This document shows positions 12,408 through 23,982 of a stretch of 64,000 nt of DNA, piece after piece. Numbering within the stretch: position 1 is the first letter of the stretch; every line of letters begins with the position of its first letter. The translations under genes were made by a program, and so were the position numbers. The notes below the pieces were generated by a model. That model searched no databases. It saw nothing but the letters and a program-made list of their open reading frames with translations, and was not told where the DNA came from. The stretch is from Patellaria atrata CBS 101060 (taxonomy: Eukaryota > Ascomycota > Dothideomycetes > Patellariales > Patellariaceae): assembly GCA_010093705.1 (NCBI GenBank), contig MU006090.1, positions 1,639,817 through 1,703,816 of the forward strand, given 5' to 3'.

Positions 12408-12575
12408 TCAGCTCTTCACTTTTTGACCCGCAGGAATAGCATCAGCTTTTCGCTCTTTTGATAATTCGACCCCGTCTTTAGCGTTGACTTCGAGGAAATG
12501 GTACAGCACGATCATCAACATAGCCGCGCTTCCCAGGAATATCGCAAGAGTGTAGAGGGTATTATCGGATATCAT
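12408..12575 (-). CDS. OST4: Oligosaccharyltransferase subunit Ost4
   Basis: A single exon encodes 55 residues. The start MISDNTLYTLAIFLGSAAM and the continuing VLYHFLEVNA closely match the highly conserved Ost4 mini-protein. Ost4 is a one-helix endoplasmic reticulum subunit that stabilises the Stt3-Ost3/6 part of oligosaccharyltransferase for N-glycosylation. The membrane helix covers about residues 8-28. Family members are usually 30-60 residues. The tail after residue 32 is hydrophilic and Lys-rich, longer than in yeast. It is transcribed divergently from TMA46. Confidence 0.9.
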   Translation of the reverse strand: MISDNTLYTLAIFLGSAAMLMIVLYHFLEVNAKDGVELSKERKADAIPAGQKVKS

Positions 12576-13099
12576 GATGGAGGCTTATTACTGCGAAGTA
12601 CCTTTTGACTTGAGAGGACTATTCTAAGTTATTAGAGGCTGTGCAGTCACTTTGAGTTGGGGGTTACCGCTGACCTTGCAGAACAACAAATAAGAGCTTG
12701 CGGGGACGAGCGGAGAGTTGTTCTGTAGGATGCTATGATGGGTTTGTTTTAAGTCTAGATTTATCGTGACAGTATGTTGGTAAACTCTGCAATGGCTCAC
12801 GTCGTGTTTATAGCAGTTTCAAGGCGACGTGGAGCATTGGAGAGCATCTCTCGCTTGAACATCGGGAATCTCTTTACTGTACCTCGAACTTCATCCCACC
12901 GCACGGATGCCTTCGTCATTCTTCAATATCGCCTTCAGCCTCAGGTCACTGAATAGGAACAAGCACCCTACTGGTGACTCACCAACTTTATCGACATTCC
13001 TTCCTGTCATTTAGTTCTGCCCCAGCACTTATAGGCTCGAAATAATTCCTAAAACGGAACCTACACTCCAGGGAACGGCTACAGTATAATATACCCATC
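12576..13099. promoter_or_regulatory. Divergent promoter region between OST4 and TMA46
   Basis: 524 bp separate the two divergent start codons. No individual binding site can be named with confidence. A 60-codon frame at 12774-12956 is unlikely to be a gene. Confidence 0.4.
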
Positions 13100-14307
13100 A
13101 TGCCTCCAAAGAAAGATCAGGGCAAAGCCAAGGCGGATAAGGTCGCCCAGGATAAGACATTTGGGATGAAAAATAAGAAAGGCGGTGCCGCACAGAAACA
13201 GATTAAACAAATACAACAAGCCGCCGCTTCTTCGAAAACACCCGAACAGAAGAAGAAGGAAGCAGAGAAGTTACAAAGAGAAAAGGAGAAGAAGGCTGCG
13301 GAAGATGCCCGAAAGGAGACTGCAGAGTTATTTAAGCCTGTTCAAGTTCAGAAAGTCCCGTTCGGCGTAGATCCCAAAACCGTCTTGTGCCAATTCTTCA
13401 AGAAAGGCTCATGCGAAAAGGGTAAACCTTCAAATTCCTATTATATGTTGTTATCTAGGGGACGATTTACTGATTCTATCTGTTGACTATTCCAGGGAAG
13501 AAATGCAAGTTTTCTCACGATCCTGCTGTAGAACGAAAACAGGAGAAGAGGTCTTTATACACAGACACACGAGAGGGAGAAGAGGAGAAGAAAAAGGATG
13601 ACATGGCCGACTGGGACGAAGAGAAGCTGCGTAGCGTTGTACTCTCAAAGCATGGTAATCCCAAGACGACAACCGACAAGGTCTGCAAATACTTCATCGA
13701 GGCGGTAGAAAACCAGAAGTACGGTTGGTTCTGGGCTTGTCCAAACGGTGGCGACAAGTGCATGTATAAACACTCATTACCACCTGGGTATGTTAACCAC
13801 AACCATTTACACAAACCCTACCCACATACACCCCGTAGCGCAATTGTCATTACCAGATGTACTAAGAAATGTCGCAGTTTCGTCCTAAAGACCAAGGAAC
13901 AGCGGGCCGCGGAAAAAGCACTGATGGACAAATCACCCTTGAATACACTAACGCTCGAAGACTTCCTCGAGTCCGAACGACACAAACTCACCGGCAGCCT
14001 GACACCAGTAACTCCTGAGACATTCACCAAATGGAAGAAAGAACGATTAGACAAGAAGGCTGCAGAAGAGGAAGCCAAGGCCTTGAAAGAGGCAACTGGC
14101 AGAGCCATGTTCGAAAAGGGTGACTGGCAGGCCAGCAGCGGCGAAGAAGATGACGAAGACGACGATGATGGTGCCGACGACGTATGGAACCTCGAGGCAC
14201 TAAGACAGGAGACTGAAGCAGCCCGGCAAAGGAAAGAAGAGGAGCGACTAGCTGGTCTGAACGGGGATGGTGAACCTGTTACTAACGGCAACGGAGAGGT
14301 GTCGTGA
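13100..14307 (+). CDS. TMA46: CCCH zinc-finger protein Tma46 (ZC3H15/DFRP1 family)
   Basis: Exons 13100-13421, 13496-13787 and 13878-14307 give 347 residues, close to yeast Tma46 (345). Splicing joins CEKG to KKCKFSHD and LPPG to FVLKTKEQR, both continuous in the family. The N-terminus is Lys-rich with a coiled-coil character (to about 90). A first CCCH finger (CQFFKKGSC, then CKFSHD) lies near 100-120. A second Cys/His cluster (CKYFIEAVE to [12 protein letters not shown]) follows. The C-terminal half contains the DFRP region, which in known members binds the ribosome-associated GTPase Rbg1/DRG1, and an acidic run ([13 protein letters not shown]). Role: ribosome-associated translation factor, from family knowledge. 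Confidence 0.92.
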
Positions 14308-14636
14308 ATAGCGGCAAATTCTGGTGAATATGGAAGACGCAGATGATGAGATTGATGAGCATTTCATGACGTGGTGTTCTGAGCGTGGGTTTGGCGCATT
14401 TACAGGCTGCATCTGGACACAAACAGGGTAGACACCCATTTGGACAGGCACGGAGAGGGAGGTCGTTATGCGCTTCCCATCTATAGGCCCTTTATACATA
14501 TTTTCCGACGCATCACTGTCTTCTCGTCCAATCTAGATCTCACATGCGACCCTTTCCCATCCATCCATCCAACCATCTCTTATCATAACTCTTCCACCCT
14601 TCTATCAACTCTACTCCCTCGATCACCTTCACCCTC
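14308..14636. other. Convergent 3' region, TMA46 and APS kinase
   Basis: 329 bp between two convergent stop codons. It is C/T-rich toward the right end, and no gene is visible. Confidence 0.6.
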
Positions 14637-15465
14637 TCACTCCTCCAAAGACAACAACCCCCTCTCCTGCAAATACCCCACAATCAGCACCACCGCCTCC
14701 TCCACACTCGTCTCCGCACTCTTAATCCTGATCTCCGGGTCTTCCGGCTCCTCATATGGCGCACTAACCCCCGTAAACTCCCTAATCTCCCCCTTCCTCG
14801 CTTTCTTATACAACTCCTTCGGATCCCTCTGCTCCGCCACCTCAAGGGGCACATCCACCCACACCTCCACAAAAGGCAGCGGCGGATTATCCCCCTGGCT
14901 CCCACTTTCACTCCCCGCAACCGGGGCCGCGTGGAGCTCCCTAGCCACGGCCCTGTCGCGGCGGTACGGGCTGATGAAGCTCGTGATGGCGATGGTGCTG
15001 CTGTCCGCGAACAGCTTGGCCACCTCAGCGATGCGCCGGATGTTCTCCGTCCTGTCGCTTTCGCTGAAACCGAGGTCTTTGTTCAGCCCGAAGCGCACGT
15101 TGTCGCCGTCGAGACGGTAGGCCGCGAGGCCGAGGTGCAGGAGGTGCTGCTCCAGCGCCGTTGCGATGGTGGATTTGCCGGACGCGCTGAGGCCTGTGAA
15201 CCAGATTGTGAGGCCGCGTTGTTTGCGGTTGGCGTTGCGCTCGCGCCGGGAGAGCGAGGCGTGCCATGTTATGTTTCTTTTTTGAGAGAGAGAGGGACGG
15301 TTAGTGGATGTTTAAGAAGGATGGAGGGGACTGAGGATGTTTATGGGCAAGTAAGGTAGGGTAAGGTGTTGTTTGGGGGGCTCCTCGTGGAGGATTAGAT
15401 GCGTTGATAGTATGAATGGAGGAGGGGTAGTGGGGTAAAAGTGCAGGAGTGACTTACGTCGCCAT
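14637..15465 (-). CDS. MET14: Adenylylsulfate (APS) kinase
   Basis: Exon 1 is only 8 nt (15465-15458, ATG GCG AC, then GTAAGT). Exon 2 is 15276-14637. Together they give 215 residues starting [17 protein letters not shown], the conserved family start. The enzyme phosphorylates adenylylsulfate to PAPS with ATP in sulfate assimilation, in the cytosol. The P-loop GLSASGKST is at 31-39. [17 protein letters not shown] (about 62-78) carries the APS-binding DGDN and the RFGLN motif. FISPYRRDR and [11 protein letters not shown] follow, as in functional kinases. Length is usual for the family. No ATP-sulfurylase domain is fused. Confidence 0.93.
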
Positions 15466-15980
15466 TGTGAACTGTGTTCTATCGAAAATCAATTGGAGGA
15501 TAGTGAGGTAGGGACTAACTGTAAAATAATCCTTTCGACAAAGGTTTTGTCCGCAAAGGGACACCTTCGTGCTTTATCCATTTTTAAACCTACAGGGTAG
15601 AGATTACGTCCCAGCAAAATATTCTTTAGCGTGATGACGTGCTGCGGTAGCCGAATTACTCTATTCGGTAGTCCTTCTTCTCCTAAGAGCCAAGTATACG
15701 TCTTTTAACTCAATTTCTAACATTATATGCTTAAGATACTATCACTATGAAATGCCGAATAAAAAAGACCCTAGTGTTCATCTCAAGCATAGCAGGGGAC
15801 TGTTCGATGAACCTGGTATTGTGAGCTGCTGAGACAAAAGGAAGAGACAAAGTCCGAACCCCCTCGGAATGTATAATATAAATTATGTATTTTGACACCT
15901 AGATACCTTTCATGTGACTAGTCCTATCATCCATAGATAATAGGTACTTGGACTGTACAAGTACGTTGATAAGATCGAAC
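15466..15980. other. Intergenic, APS kinase promoter side
   Basis: 515 bp without a supported gene. It holds the APS kinase upstream region and the sequence following the MFS pseudogene. Confidence 0.6.
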
Positions 15981-17901
15981 CTAGAAATCCTCACGGGCAC
16001 GCTTACTCCTCTTCCTGATTGAAGCGCCATAATACCATAGCACGAACGGAATCGGGATAAAGGCAATCCCAAGGAACGCCAGAAGACTACTTGCCCAGTC
16101 CACACCAAGGCGACGGTACATGGCAATAGCGAGTAGGGGAAATCCCGCACCGAACGATGAACGGAAAAGCTCATTCCCAGCGAGCACAGAAGCAGCATAC
16201 TCCGAGAATGCGTCCTGAAGATAGTGGAGGACGCCGTTGGAAAGCAGAAAAGCACCGACGGTAAAGAACCTGGAGCCGACTATAGGCATGAGCCAGTGGA
16301 TTTCCGGTCTGGCGCTCCAACTAAACCAGAAGAGACATATGGGGATGAAGAAACCACCTACGCAAGCTGGGGGAAGAACGTTTCTCAGGCTGAATTTCGC
16401 CGCGGTCGTTGATCTTGGGTTCTTGTACCTTGTATAGATAGAGAAAGAACGGAGGGATTTGTTACAAGGGCTCCAATAAGTATACCTAGAATGCTGGCCC
16501 TTGCAGCCCCAAATCGAAATGATATATCTGAATGAAGACGATGAGGAAGGACTCGAACCAGATATATAACAACCCATAAATGAGAGCAATATACAAGTTC
16601 AGTAAAAATACCACAGGCTCGGTAGGGTTCAGGGTGAATGGCCGGACGAGGGTCATAAGGGTGGTGTCTCTTCGTGTCATTTGCTCGGCCATAATTTTAG
16701 GTTCACACTTTAGTTCTCCGTTACATTTAAGCTTTCGAAGTCGGCGTGTGCGGCGATAGAGAATATTTTGTGCACTGGTTTCAGGAAGAAAGAAGAAAAT
16801 GATAACAAGACAAAAACCAGAAAGGCTTCAAACGTGTCAGCAAAATATTTCAAACGAATATGAATACACTTACCACATAGTTTCCCATATCGTCCATGTC
16901 TAGCCTTTTGCTTGTGCTGTGAAACCACCCCCTAGCGGACCCAAAACTGGCCCACATATGGCGAATAAGCCCCAGATTGATATTTCGTACGCACGCTTTG
17001 CGGGTCTGTACATATCCCTAAGTGATGTTCTACCGGTTGCGAGCACTGGGGAGCCAAAGAACCCGGTCAAGAAACGGAATGCTAAAAACATACCGAAGTT
17101 GGTGGCTAAAGCAGTTGGGACCTGAAAGACAACGAATACAACTAGCGTCCTAAAATAAATCGGGTTGCGGCCAATGTAGGGAACTTCTGATATCGGTGAC
17201 CAGAGCATCTATACATTCGTCAATTTTCATTTCCATCATTTGTGGTAGTAAAAAAAAAAATACTGACGGGTCCCACACCGTAACCAGCGACAAAAGTTGT
17301 GAGCCCTGAGAGAGCAGCCACCTCACCGACGCCGAAGACTCGCATCACATCCAGTACTCCCGCGCTGTAAATCGCAGAGCGTATGTAAACGCTTACAGTC
17401 AAGAGGCAAATTTGGAAAGTGACAAAAGACTTCTTGAATAGCGACCAATTCATAGGATTCTACGAGTGACTTCTCAGTAACAGATGATCAACAGTATCAG
17501 CATATTTCACCGAGCACCTCTGGGTCGTCTGGACCGGACCAGTAGATAATATGCACATCTTTTCCCCTTTCCAGGTCCAATCTGACAGCGCTTGTCTAAT
17601 TGTATATTGTATCACAATCGTGGGCGTAAGTCGCGGATGAAGCCACAGTATGACCTCTCGGGTCTTACCATTGAGAATCTCCATCTCGGTCACCGTTACT
17701 CTGTTTTGCAGGCTGTTCCTTTGCGTCGGAAGCCCCTTGCTGTGGTCCCACGCGGCCGTGATGCGCGACGTTGGCTAACTTCTCTGTGGACAAGCTTTCC
17801 CATATTGTCGGATCTCTTTCCTCTGCGTAATGCAGATACCTTTCACCCGTAATGAAACGAATACAATGTCCGAAGATGCTGTCTCGAATGAGTTCAGTTA
17901 T
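15981..17901 (-). pseudogene. Decayed MFS multidrug transporter (DHA1 type)
   Basis: Pieces in order on the minus strand match a fungal DHA1 drug:proton antiporter. The N-terminal part starts near 17901 (ELIRDSIFGHCIRFITGERY), then YWSGPDDPE and NPMNWSLFKKSF (exon 17453-17268). Exon 17208-16874 holds the GPxLWSPxSE signature and GRxxLRDMY. Exon 16825 onward holds FFFLPETSAQNILYRR. The last part ends at 15981 with REDF. Several defects are visible. A TAG at 16902-16900 replaces the Trp of KG-W-TWTIWE. Two compensating one-base shifts lie near 16490-16455, and a further one-base shift lies near 16385. The expected start codon reads ATA at 17901-17899. The intervening introns and most membrane segments are still readable, so decay looks recent. 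An assembly-error explanation is less likely because neighbouring genes are clean. Confidence 0.8.
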
Positions 17902-20246
17902 CTCGAGATTCTTCTGGCGAACTGAAGGACCAAATGAAAAGGCTTTCACCTTCACATCGGGTGATGTGGGATAAGAAGCAAAGAAAACGCGAGAATGAGC
18001 AACGAGAAGGTGCAAACTTACCTGCTGGGGTTATAACTCGTACCTACTGTAAAGAGGTTTCTGGATGCTGTCGTGATAATCTTGAAATTACACAGACCTT
18101 GGCGTGCCGCTACTTTGAAGGGAGATGGACTTGAAACGAGTTCTCAACATTAGGGTATCGATATTGAGACGTAAAGTTGATTGTTGAAATTTTGAAAGCC
18201 GTGGCCGGAAAGCATTGATAACGCCATCTCTCTACTATTTGTAGCGGTAGACACCTTACTTGATCGTCAGGCATCAAATATAGCGATGAAATCTATTCGG
18301 CCATTAATTTACTGAAGAACCATGTATCAGGAATAGCTCTCGCCTATTCCCATCCGCAGTTGTAACGTCACTTCCTTTGATATAACCTCGTTCGCACGCG
18401 TTGATAGAGATAACTCCTTTATCGGTATCAACTCGATACGTATCCACCATCTTTTTTTGGACAGGAAAACATACCATGATCCCGAGTAGCTCATGGTAAT
18501 CTTCCATAAATTTTAGCTTTTACGAATATGTTCCAGTTAGTCACTTTTTTCCTGGCAAACTTCTGCTTGTTTGTATAAATGATATTCATGTTCCCCCTTT
18601 TTCTTCAAAACTTCAGTCATGATAACTGGACAACCTAATCAATGTAAATCTTTCTTGTGGTCTAGCAAACCGGAAAGTATTTGATACGGTGGCAGAGCGA
18701 GACGGATGGATGATAATCTCGTCTACCTGTGCGTGATGATTCCCTCCTTGAAGGCCTAGGTCTTGTAGTATGGTACGAGGTCCGCATCGGCTTTGTCATT
18801 CAGAAGGGTGTTTGCAGTGTACAAGAGCGGAGTATTACGACGTAATACAGCTGTAGTCTTCCTTGGAATACTCCGAGGATATACTGATGCATGTCACTCA
18901 TCGCTGAGATTAAAGGGCGAACATCCTACGATAACCTTGAATATCATTAGTACCTTTAAGTTAGCAGTGCAGACATGTTCGGCTACCAGGTCCGATGTAA
19001 CACAGTGAAGAGATTGAGGGGAGATGTGATCCCAAGGATGTTCGAGTTTCGAGTTCCGAGTCGGAGCTAGAGAGCAACTTCTCTTCTGTATCAGCAGGAT
19101 TGTGCTCGATGTTATGCCAGAATCTCTGTAAATGCTGTCCAAACATGTATCTATTTTATACGTCCCTACTTTTAATTGAATGATAGCTATCAGGGGTTAC
19201 TGGGGTCAGCCGATAACAAGTTGGAAAGGATATACTGTGCCAACACTCGACTCCTCTTAGGTCTAATGGTTTGTTGGCTAGGTCTTGCATGATCTAAAAG
19301 TTGGACGTAGATCTAGTGCATAGGTGGAAATGGAGTAGATCCCCGCTGTTTGGTCTGCTCGAGAGAAGAGAGTGAGGGTGCTGTCCGTAAGGTAGTGTTC
19401 CGTTGCACTTTAGCGTATAAGGGATGACCGGAGCGAGCTCCGTTTCCGCAACAAGGAGGGTGGATAAAGAAGGAGAACAGAGCCAGTCATTGTTCAAATG
19501 TAGCGGCCCTGACTCCGAAGACGTTCGACGATATTTCTCTGTTTTTCCAGATTGGGAACAAAGAATGACAGGAAAAATTTGATCAGTGGTTGAGGCAATT
19601 GGTACAGAAGTGTGTCGGCCAGAGAACTAGGAGTTCAGGACGGGACTGACTCCAAGAGGGTGGGCCCCTGAGCTGGCACTACGGGTGCACCCGAACCACA
19701 AAGTAGCGCACAAAAGTGGACAACCCTGATCCCCATATCAAACTTTCCCGTGTTGATTATCGTATTTCTTTTCAGGTTCTGCTTGTGTACTGTTAAACGG
19801 CAGTCAGCCCACACAACTGTCCCACGACTTCACTGTGCCCTGGTGCCATTCATGATATCCCAACCTAACAAGCCCTACCTCCATAGACAAGTCTCGATCG
19901 CGGAGAAAACCTTTGGCCGAATATCCCATGAGTCCCAGAATGGATCTTTGCATACAGTGAAGGGAGCTCAGTCCTGTTGACCCGACTCGACGGGAGTGAC
20001 CTTATCGACTGGTGAACCCTGGTATTTCCGCCCAATAATCGAGCTACGGTGGAAGTTCGTCTTCTCAGTTTCCGGATCCAGGGCCGTCCGTCTTGGAGGA
20101 TTATGTAGAATATAATAACGCAAGGACCGAGGTTCGAAATAAAGGAGTGCAGCTGTCGGAGCGACGTAAGAGGTTCCGGTCAAAACTGGTACAAGAAGAG
20201 AGTCCACAACGAGTTTTACCATTCTTTAGGTATTTCAGTTACAGAG

Positions 20247-20298
20247 CAGTTCTCTGCCGCAGTTCTCTGCCGCAGTTCTCTGCCGCAGTTCTCTGCCG
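20247..20298. repeat. 13-bp tandem repeat, four perfect copies
   Basis: Four uninterrupted copies of CAGTTCTCTGCCG. Confidence 0.95.
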
Positions 20299-21575
20299 CA
20301 GGATTCCGCCTGTTCTCATTGAAGATGGTCGATGGTGCCAGTTCCCCTTGTATTCCCTTATTGAATCTCGATTGATCAAGCGATGAAGGAACGTAGAGTT
20401 ACTCGTCATAGAACTAAAGTACTCAACATGATATCGTCAAACCACCATGGAGAGGTGGTTGTTACTTCGGCTGACTCCAATCGGCCGAGTCATCGTCTGA
20501 TACTAAAGTATGGTACTTCACCATGAGCCCCCCCAAGCCGTAGCCGTTCCCTATGCTATGTATAAGCTATGCCTTAGGTGCCTGGGTGTTGGCTGGCATA
20601 CATCCCTTTATACATCTCATGTGCATTCAGTTACGCAGGCTTGATTGCATTTTCTGAGTCTGTAGCATGAGAACTAATACTCTATACTGAGCGTGAAGAA
20701 GCTCTAAATCCTGTCATCATGGATGAGAATGGTATATCGCAGCTCCAATAACATTGGGAAGCGCAAGGACATAACCTTTGACAGCGATATAGCCAAGGAT
20801 AGTCCACAAACTCCAGTTAGTCTCTACAAGCAAATAAAAGTAGGGAAATACGAAAATCTGTTAGACAATAGTGGACCTACCTGATAGGGGCTTTCTTCAT
20901 GTTATGTTAATGTAGTCCGTCAATAATGACAGACTAATATTGCAGAAAGTGAGCCCAAAAGCTCTGTACTCATTGCTTATTCACACTAAGGAGCAAATAG
21001 ACTCGGCAAGATACCTTACCGACAGTCAAAATGAGACAATATCTAGGTCCATTCGATGATTGACCAAAAAGGACCACGAGCATATATTGTATTTACCAGA
21101 AGACCAATCATTAATCCTGGTGTAAAGGCCACCGATCAGGTATTCACCGTACGTATTTTCTAGCTGTGTAGACCGTATACGATAGCTTAATCATAGATTG
21201 TGCGTTCTTCTTTTAAGCGAGACCTCCGCAACGTCGAACAGACATGATCAAAAAGAAGGAAAGAAGCGCTCCTTATGATACATTACGATCGATTCTTGCG
21301 GGTAGAAGGACGAGCATTCCAAACTTAAAGGCTAAGTTTCTGACTAAGCGAGGGACTGCATAAGAATATCTTGAAGGACGGTCCGATCCTGCAGGTGAAT
21401 CATCAATGATTCTTCAGTTAGGGTGCTAAGTACCCGGACGACATGAGTAAGCTTGGTAAGGCATGTATGCGATCCACGTTGTTGAGGCTTGAGCGAAGTT
21501 ACTCGTAAGGTAGTTCTGAAGGTCTTCTCTCTTCGATGCTCAGAAATAAGAAAACTTCACATCGGGGACTGTCCC

Positions 21576-21920
21576 TGCTCTGACAAGACGTTCGACGATA
21601 TTAATTCCATCTACCCCTTTCGGTAAGTGAATGCTGGACATGATTGGTGATCTCGTCGTCAAGGGACGTTAGCATGACATCGATTCCGTCAGGGTCTTCA
21701 AGATATCTTGTCGGAGAGGAGTCCTGCTCCGACAAGACGTTCGACGATTTTTACAATTAATTTCTTCTTTGGTAAATGACTACCTCTGTACGGAGTACTA
21801 CTGTACAGTATTCGACGTTACGAGGTAGCCTAGGTAGCATAGATCTCGATCTCTTGATACTGATGGTCATGGCTTCCGTCGGGGAGGAGTCCTGCTCTGT
21901 CATGACGTTCGACAATATTT
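21576..21920. repeat. Degenerate repeat cluster, about 150-170 bp period, with hairpins
   Basis: Three copies of a core close to CTCTGACAAGACGTTCGACG occur with ACGTTCGAC at 21588, 21737 and 21905. Spacing is therefore 149 and 168 bases. The sequence after each core is also similar (GATATT, then a pyrimidine run, then GGTAARTGA-like). Before the middle core is a perfect 10-bp inverted repeat, CTTGTCGGAG (21707-21716) and CTCCGACAAG (21727-21736), enclosing AGGAGTCCTG. The third unit has AGGAGTCCTG too, with a weaker stem. A fourth core lies 2 kb away at 19508-19536. Confidence 0.75.
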
Positions 21921-22701
21921 CGAACAAATAACTGTTTTTGAAAGTAACTGCTAGATCTAGCGATCAGGTAGTGTTTAGTTCGATTGAGCCACAGTAAGGG
22001 TCCACGGGTTCCTGCCCTTGGGTGCAGAAGCAAGATTGATTCGGATGGATGGCACGTCACCTAAAGATACCTTGGAAGAGGTTTGACACCTCGGTCGACA
22101 CCTCGGATAACCCTAAAGGGGCTTTCTTTCGTCCTCTTTTTGAATGTCCAGTTCCCCGCCACATGGTCAATGACGATCGAAGCTGGTCGTGAAACTTAGA
22201 CGTTAAGGGATGCTCCCAATTTTTCAGTTTTGAGTTTCCATACTCTCAATTAAGGCAAGCAGCTTCCCCCGTTGTTCAAATATCAGACACCAACTTAGGA
22301 TCATGAACCATCTAGGTCTTACTGCCATCAATGAAGCCGTATTACAGTATTGAAGCCCTACATTACGAACTCAAATTTAATAAATATGGTCTTTGGATAT
22401 TGGTTCCTCCCGTCGTGTTCGCAGATCGAAGTGGCGACAATTTACCCTCTACTGTCGATCCCAGATACAGCCATCTTAGGTCCATTTGAAAAAGCCGTTG
22501 TTTTACGAGCGGAGGGAAGGTTAGACGGAGTATACAAATAGGAATCAAGGCTGGTTATGAAATTATTCTGAATCATCACAAAGTTGTTCGTATAACTTCG
22601 CTGAGCAGGATCAGACATTGAGAAAACTTACCATGTGGCGGTGATTCTGGCATTTGTCTTCCCACCATACCAACCACTCAGAGGCCGCGGAATATCACTA
22701 G

Positions 22702-22763
22702 CGTGTGATTTTGGTGGTTGGGTTACCGGCCATTGGCGAATTTTGGCGGCAAAATCACGAGCA
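22702..22763. repeat. Imperfect inverted repeat (hairpin)
   Basis: GTGATTTTG (22706-22714) pairs with CAAAATCAC (22751-22759), and imperfect pairing extends on the outside. The 36-base loop is G/C-rich. It could be a relic of a small inverted-repeat transposon, but no target-site duplication was identified. Confidence 0.5.
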
Positions 22764-23097
22764 CTTGAGGCCCAAAAGGGCTAGCGGTATGGCGTAAACA
22801 AGCCCCTTAAGGCTGGGCAACCTGCCATCTCAGCTGTCACCTCAGTGACGCGGCTGGAACACAACACGTTAAACATAAAAGAGTGTATTCATTGCATTCA
22901 TCGTGACAACATACAATCGCAAGACATCACAATCACATCTAATCCATGAGTCTCTGATCACATCTGATTCAAACAATTAGATACCGAGTCATATTACTCT
23001 CAACTCGCGCCATCTACCAAATTCCAAATTTTTTCTAAAACAGCCCCTGAGCTCAATCCAAACAATCAACCACGGTACCATCTTATCAACCATCACA

Positions 23098-23682
23098 ATG
23101 CGCGCTTCAATCTGCATCACCGCTCTCTTCGCGTCCGCCGCCCTCTCTCAAACCTTAGTTGAACCCTCAACCGGTGCGCCTACTGACGCGCCCACCGACG
23201 CGATCCCGACACCGTCTTCAATCCCTTACACAAACCCCAACACACATTTCCTCACGATGACCGACTCGAGGGGCGTCATCACCGGGCAACCTACCCTACC
23301 CACTCTGCCCACTCTCCCCACTGCTGTAACCACGCAGCCCGTGCTAGAGACCTTCCAACCGTCGGTCATAACCTCGCAGCCGGAGGTCGCCACCATCCCG
23401 GCGGGTTTGCCGACTGGCGTTAGGACCATCCAGCTCCCGTCGAGCAGCTTTTTCGTCATCAGTGTGGGTCGCAGCTCTACTGTAGTATTCACGCCTTCGA
23501 CCTCCACATCCTCTGCTGAGGAGACTGGGACTGCTGGTGACTCCACGGCTACCGATTCCGAGGAACCAACTGGCACTGAGACCAGTGAGGGTGCTGCAAC
23601 TAGCACCGGTGCGGCTGCTGTCCTCAAGGGGGCCTCTGGTGCTGTTCTTGGTGCGGGTGCGTTTGTTGCCATGTTCTTGTAA
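23098..23682 (+). CDS. Ser/Thr/Pro-rich GPI-type cell-wall protein
   Basis: A single exon encodes 194 residues. The N-terminal signal peptide MRASICITALFASAALS is followed by a Thr/Pro/Ser-rich body with short TLPT repeats (about 65-75), a pattern typical of heavily O-mannosylated fungal surface proteins. The C-terminus has Gly/Ala small residues and then a hydrophobic tail (GAVLGAGAFVAMFL) with no charged residues, as in GPI-attachment signals. No catalytic domain is visible. The specific role is unknown; a wall or surface mannoprotein is the inference. Confidence 0.8.
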   Translation: MRASICITALFASAALSQTLVEPSTGAPTDAPTDAIPTPSSIPYTNPNTHFLTMTDSRGVITGQPTLPTLPTLPTAVTTQPVLETFQPSVITSQPEVATIPAGLPTGVRTIQLPSSSFFVISVGRSSTVVFTPSTSTSSAEETGTAGDSTATDSEEPTGTETSEGAATSTGAAAVLKGASGAVLGAGAFVAMFL

Positions 23683-23982
23683 GGAGGATGTAAAAGTTTC
23701 GCATATCTCGGCTTGTATTTTGTATTTGTATTATACCCCTTGATGGATGAGTGGAGGGCTGAGCATTTGGCGTTCGCGACTCGTGGACATTCAAGATTTG
23801 GTCGGTATTTAACTAGCCGTGTGGGCATCTCGGATGTGTTTGTCCATAGTGTAAAGACCTCTTAATAATAAAACATATCTTCAGTGTAAGAATTCATCCG
23901 AATATTCCTTTAGTGTGACTCCTTTCGTGTCTTACGCCTCCGTGATAGTGTACGAGGAAGGTAAATCTAAAGATTCAAGCGC
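23683..23982. other. Convergent 3' region
   Basis: 300 bp between the stop codons of the GPI-type protein and PSF1. No gene was seen. Confidence 0.6.

Larger units (their letters stand above)
17925..23097. other. Five-kilobase gene-free stretch with degenerate repeats
   Basis: No supported gene in about 5.2 kb. Listed separately are a 13-bp tandem repeat (20247-20298), a degenerate repeat cluster (21576-21920, with a related core at 19508-19536) and a hairpin near 22702-22763. Short open frames such as 18304-18507 (-) and 20093-20386 (+) show no recognisable domain. The stretch may be a graveyard of old mobile sequence, but no terminal repeats or transposase remnants were recognised. Confidence 0.5.

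Noticed and set aside
16486-17453. Several separate short genes in the MFS region
   Set aside because: The frames join in order into one recognisable transporter with splice sites between them, so they are parts of one decayed gene.
17925-23097. Retrotransposon or virus-like remnant in the gene-free stretch
   Set aside because: No polymerase, integrase or capsid-like frame and no long terminal repeats were recognised.
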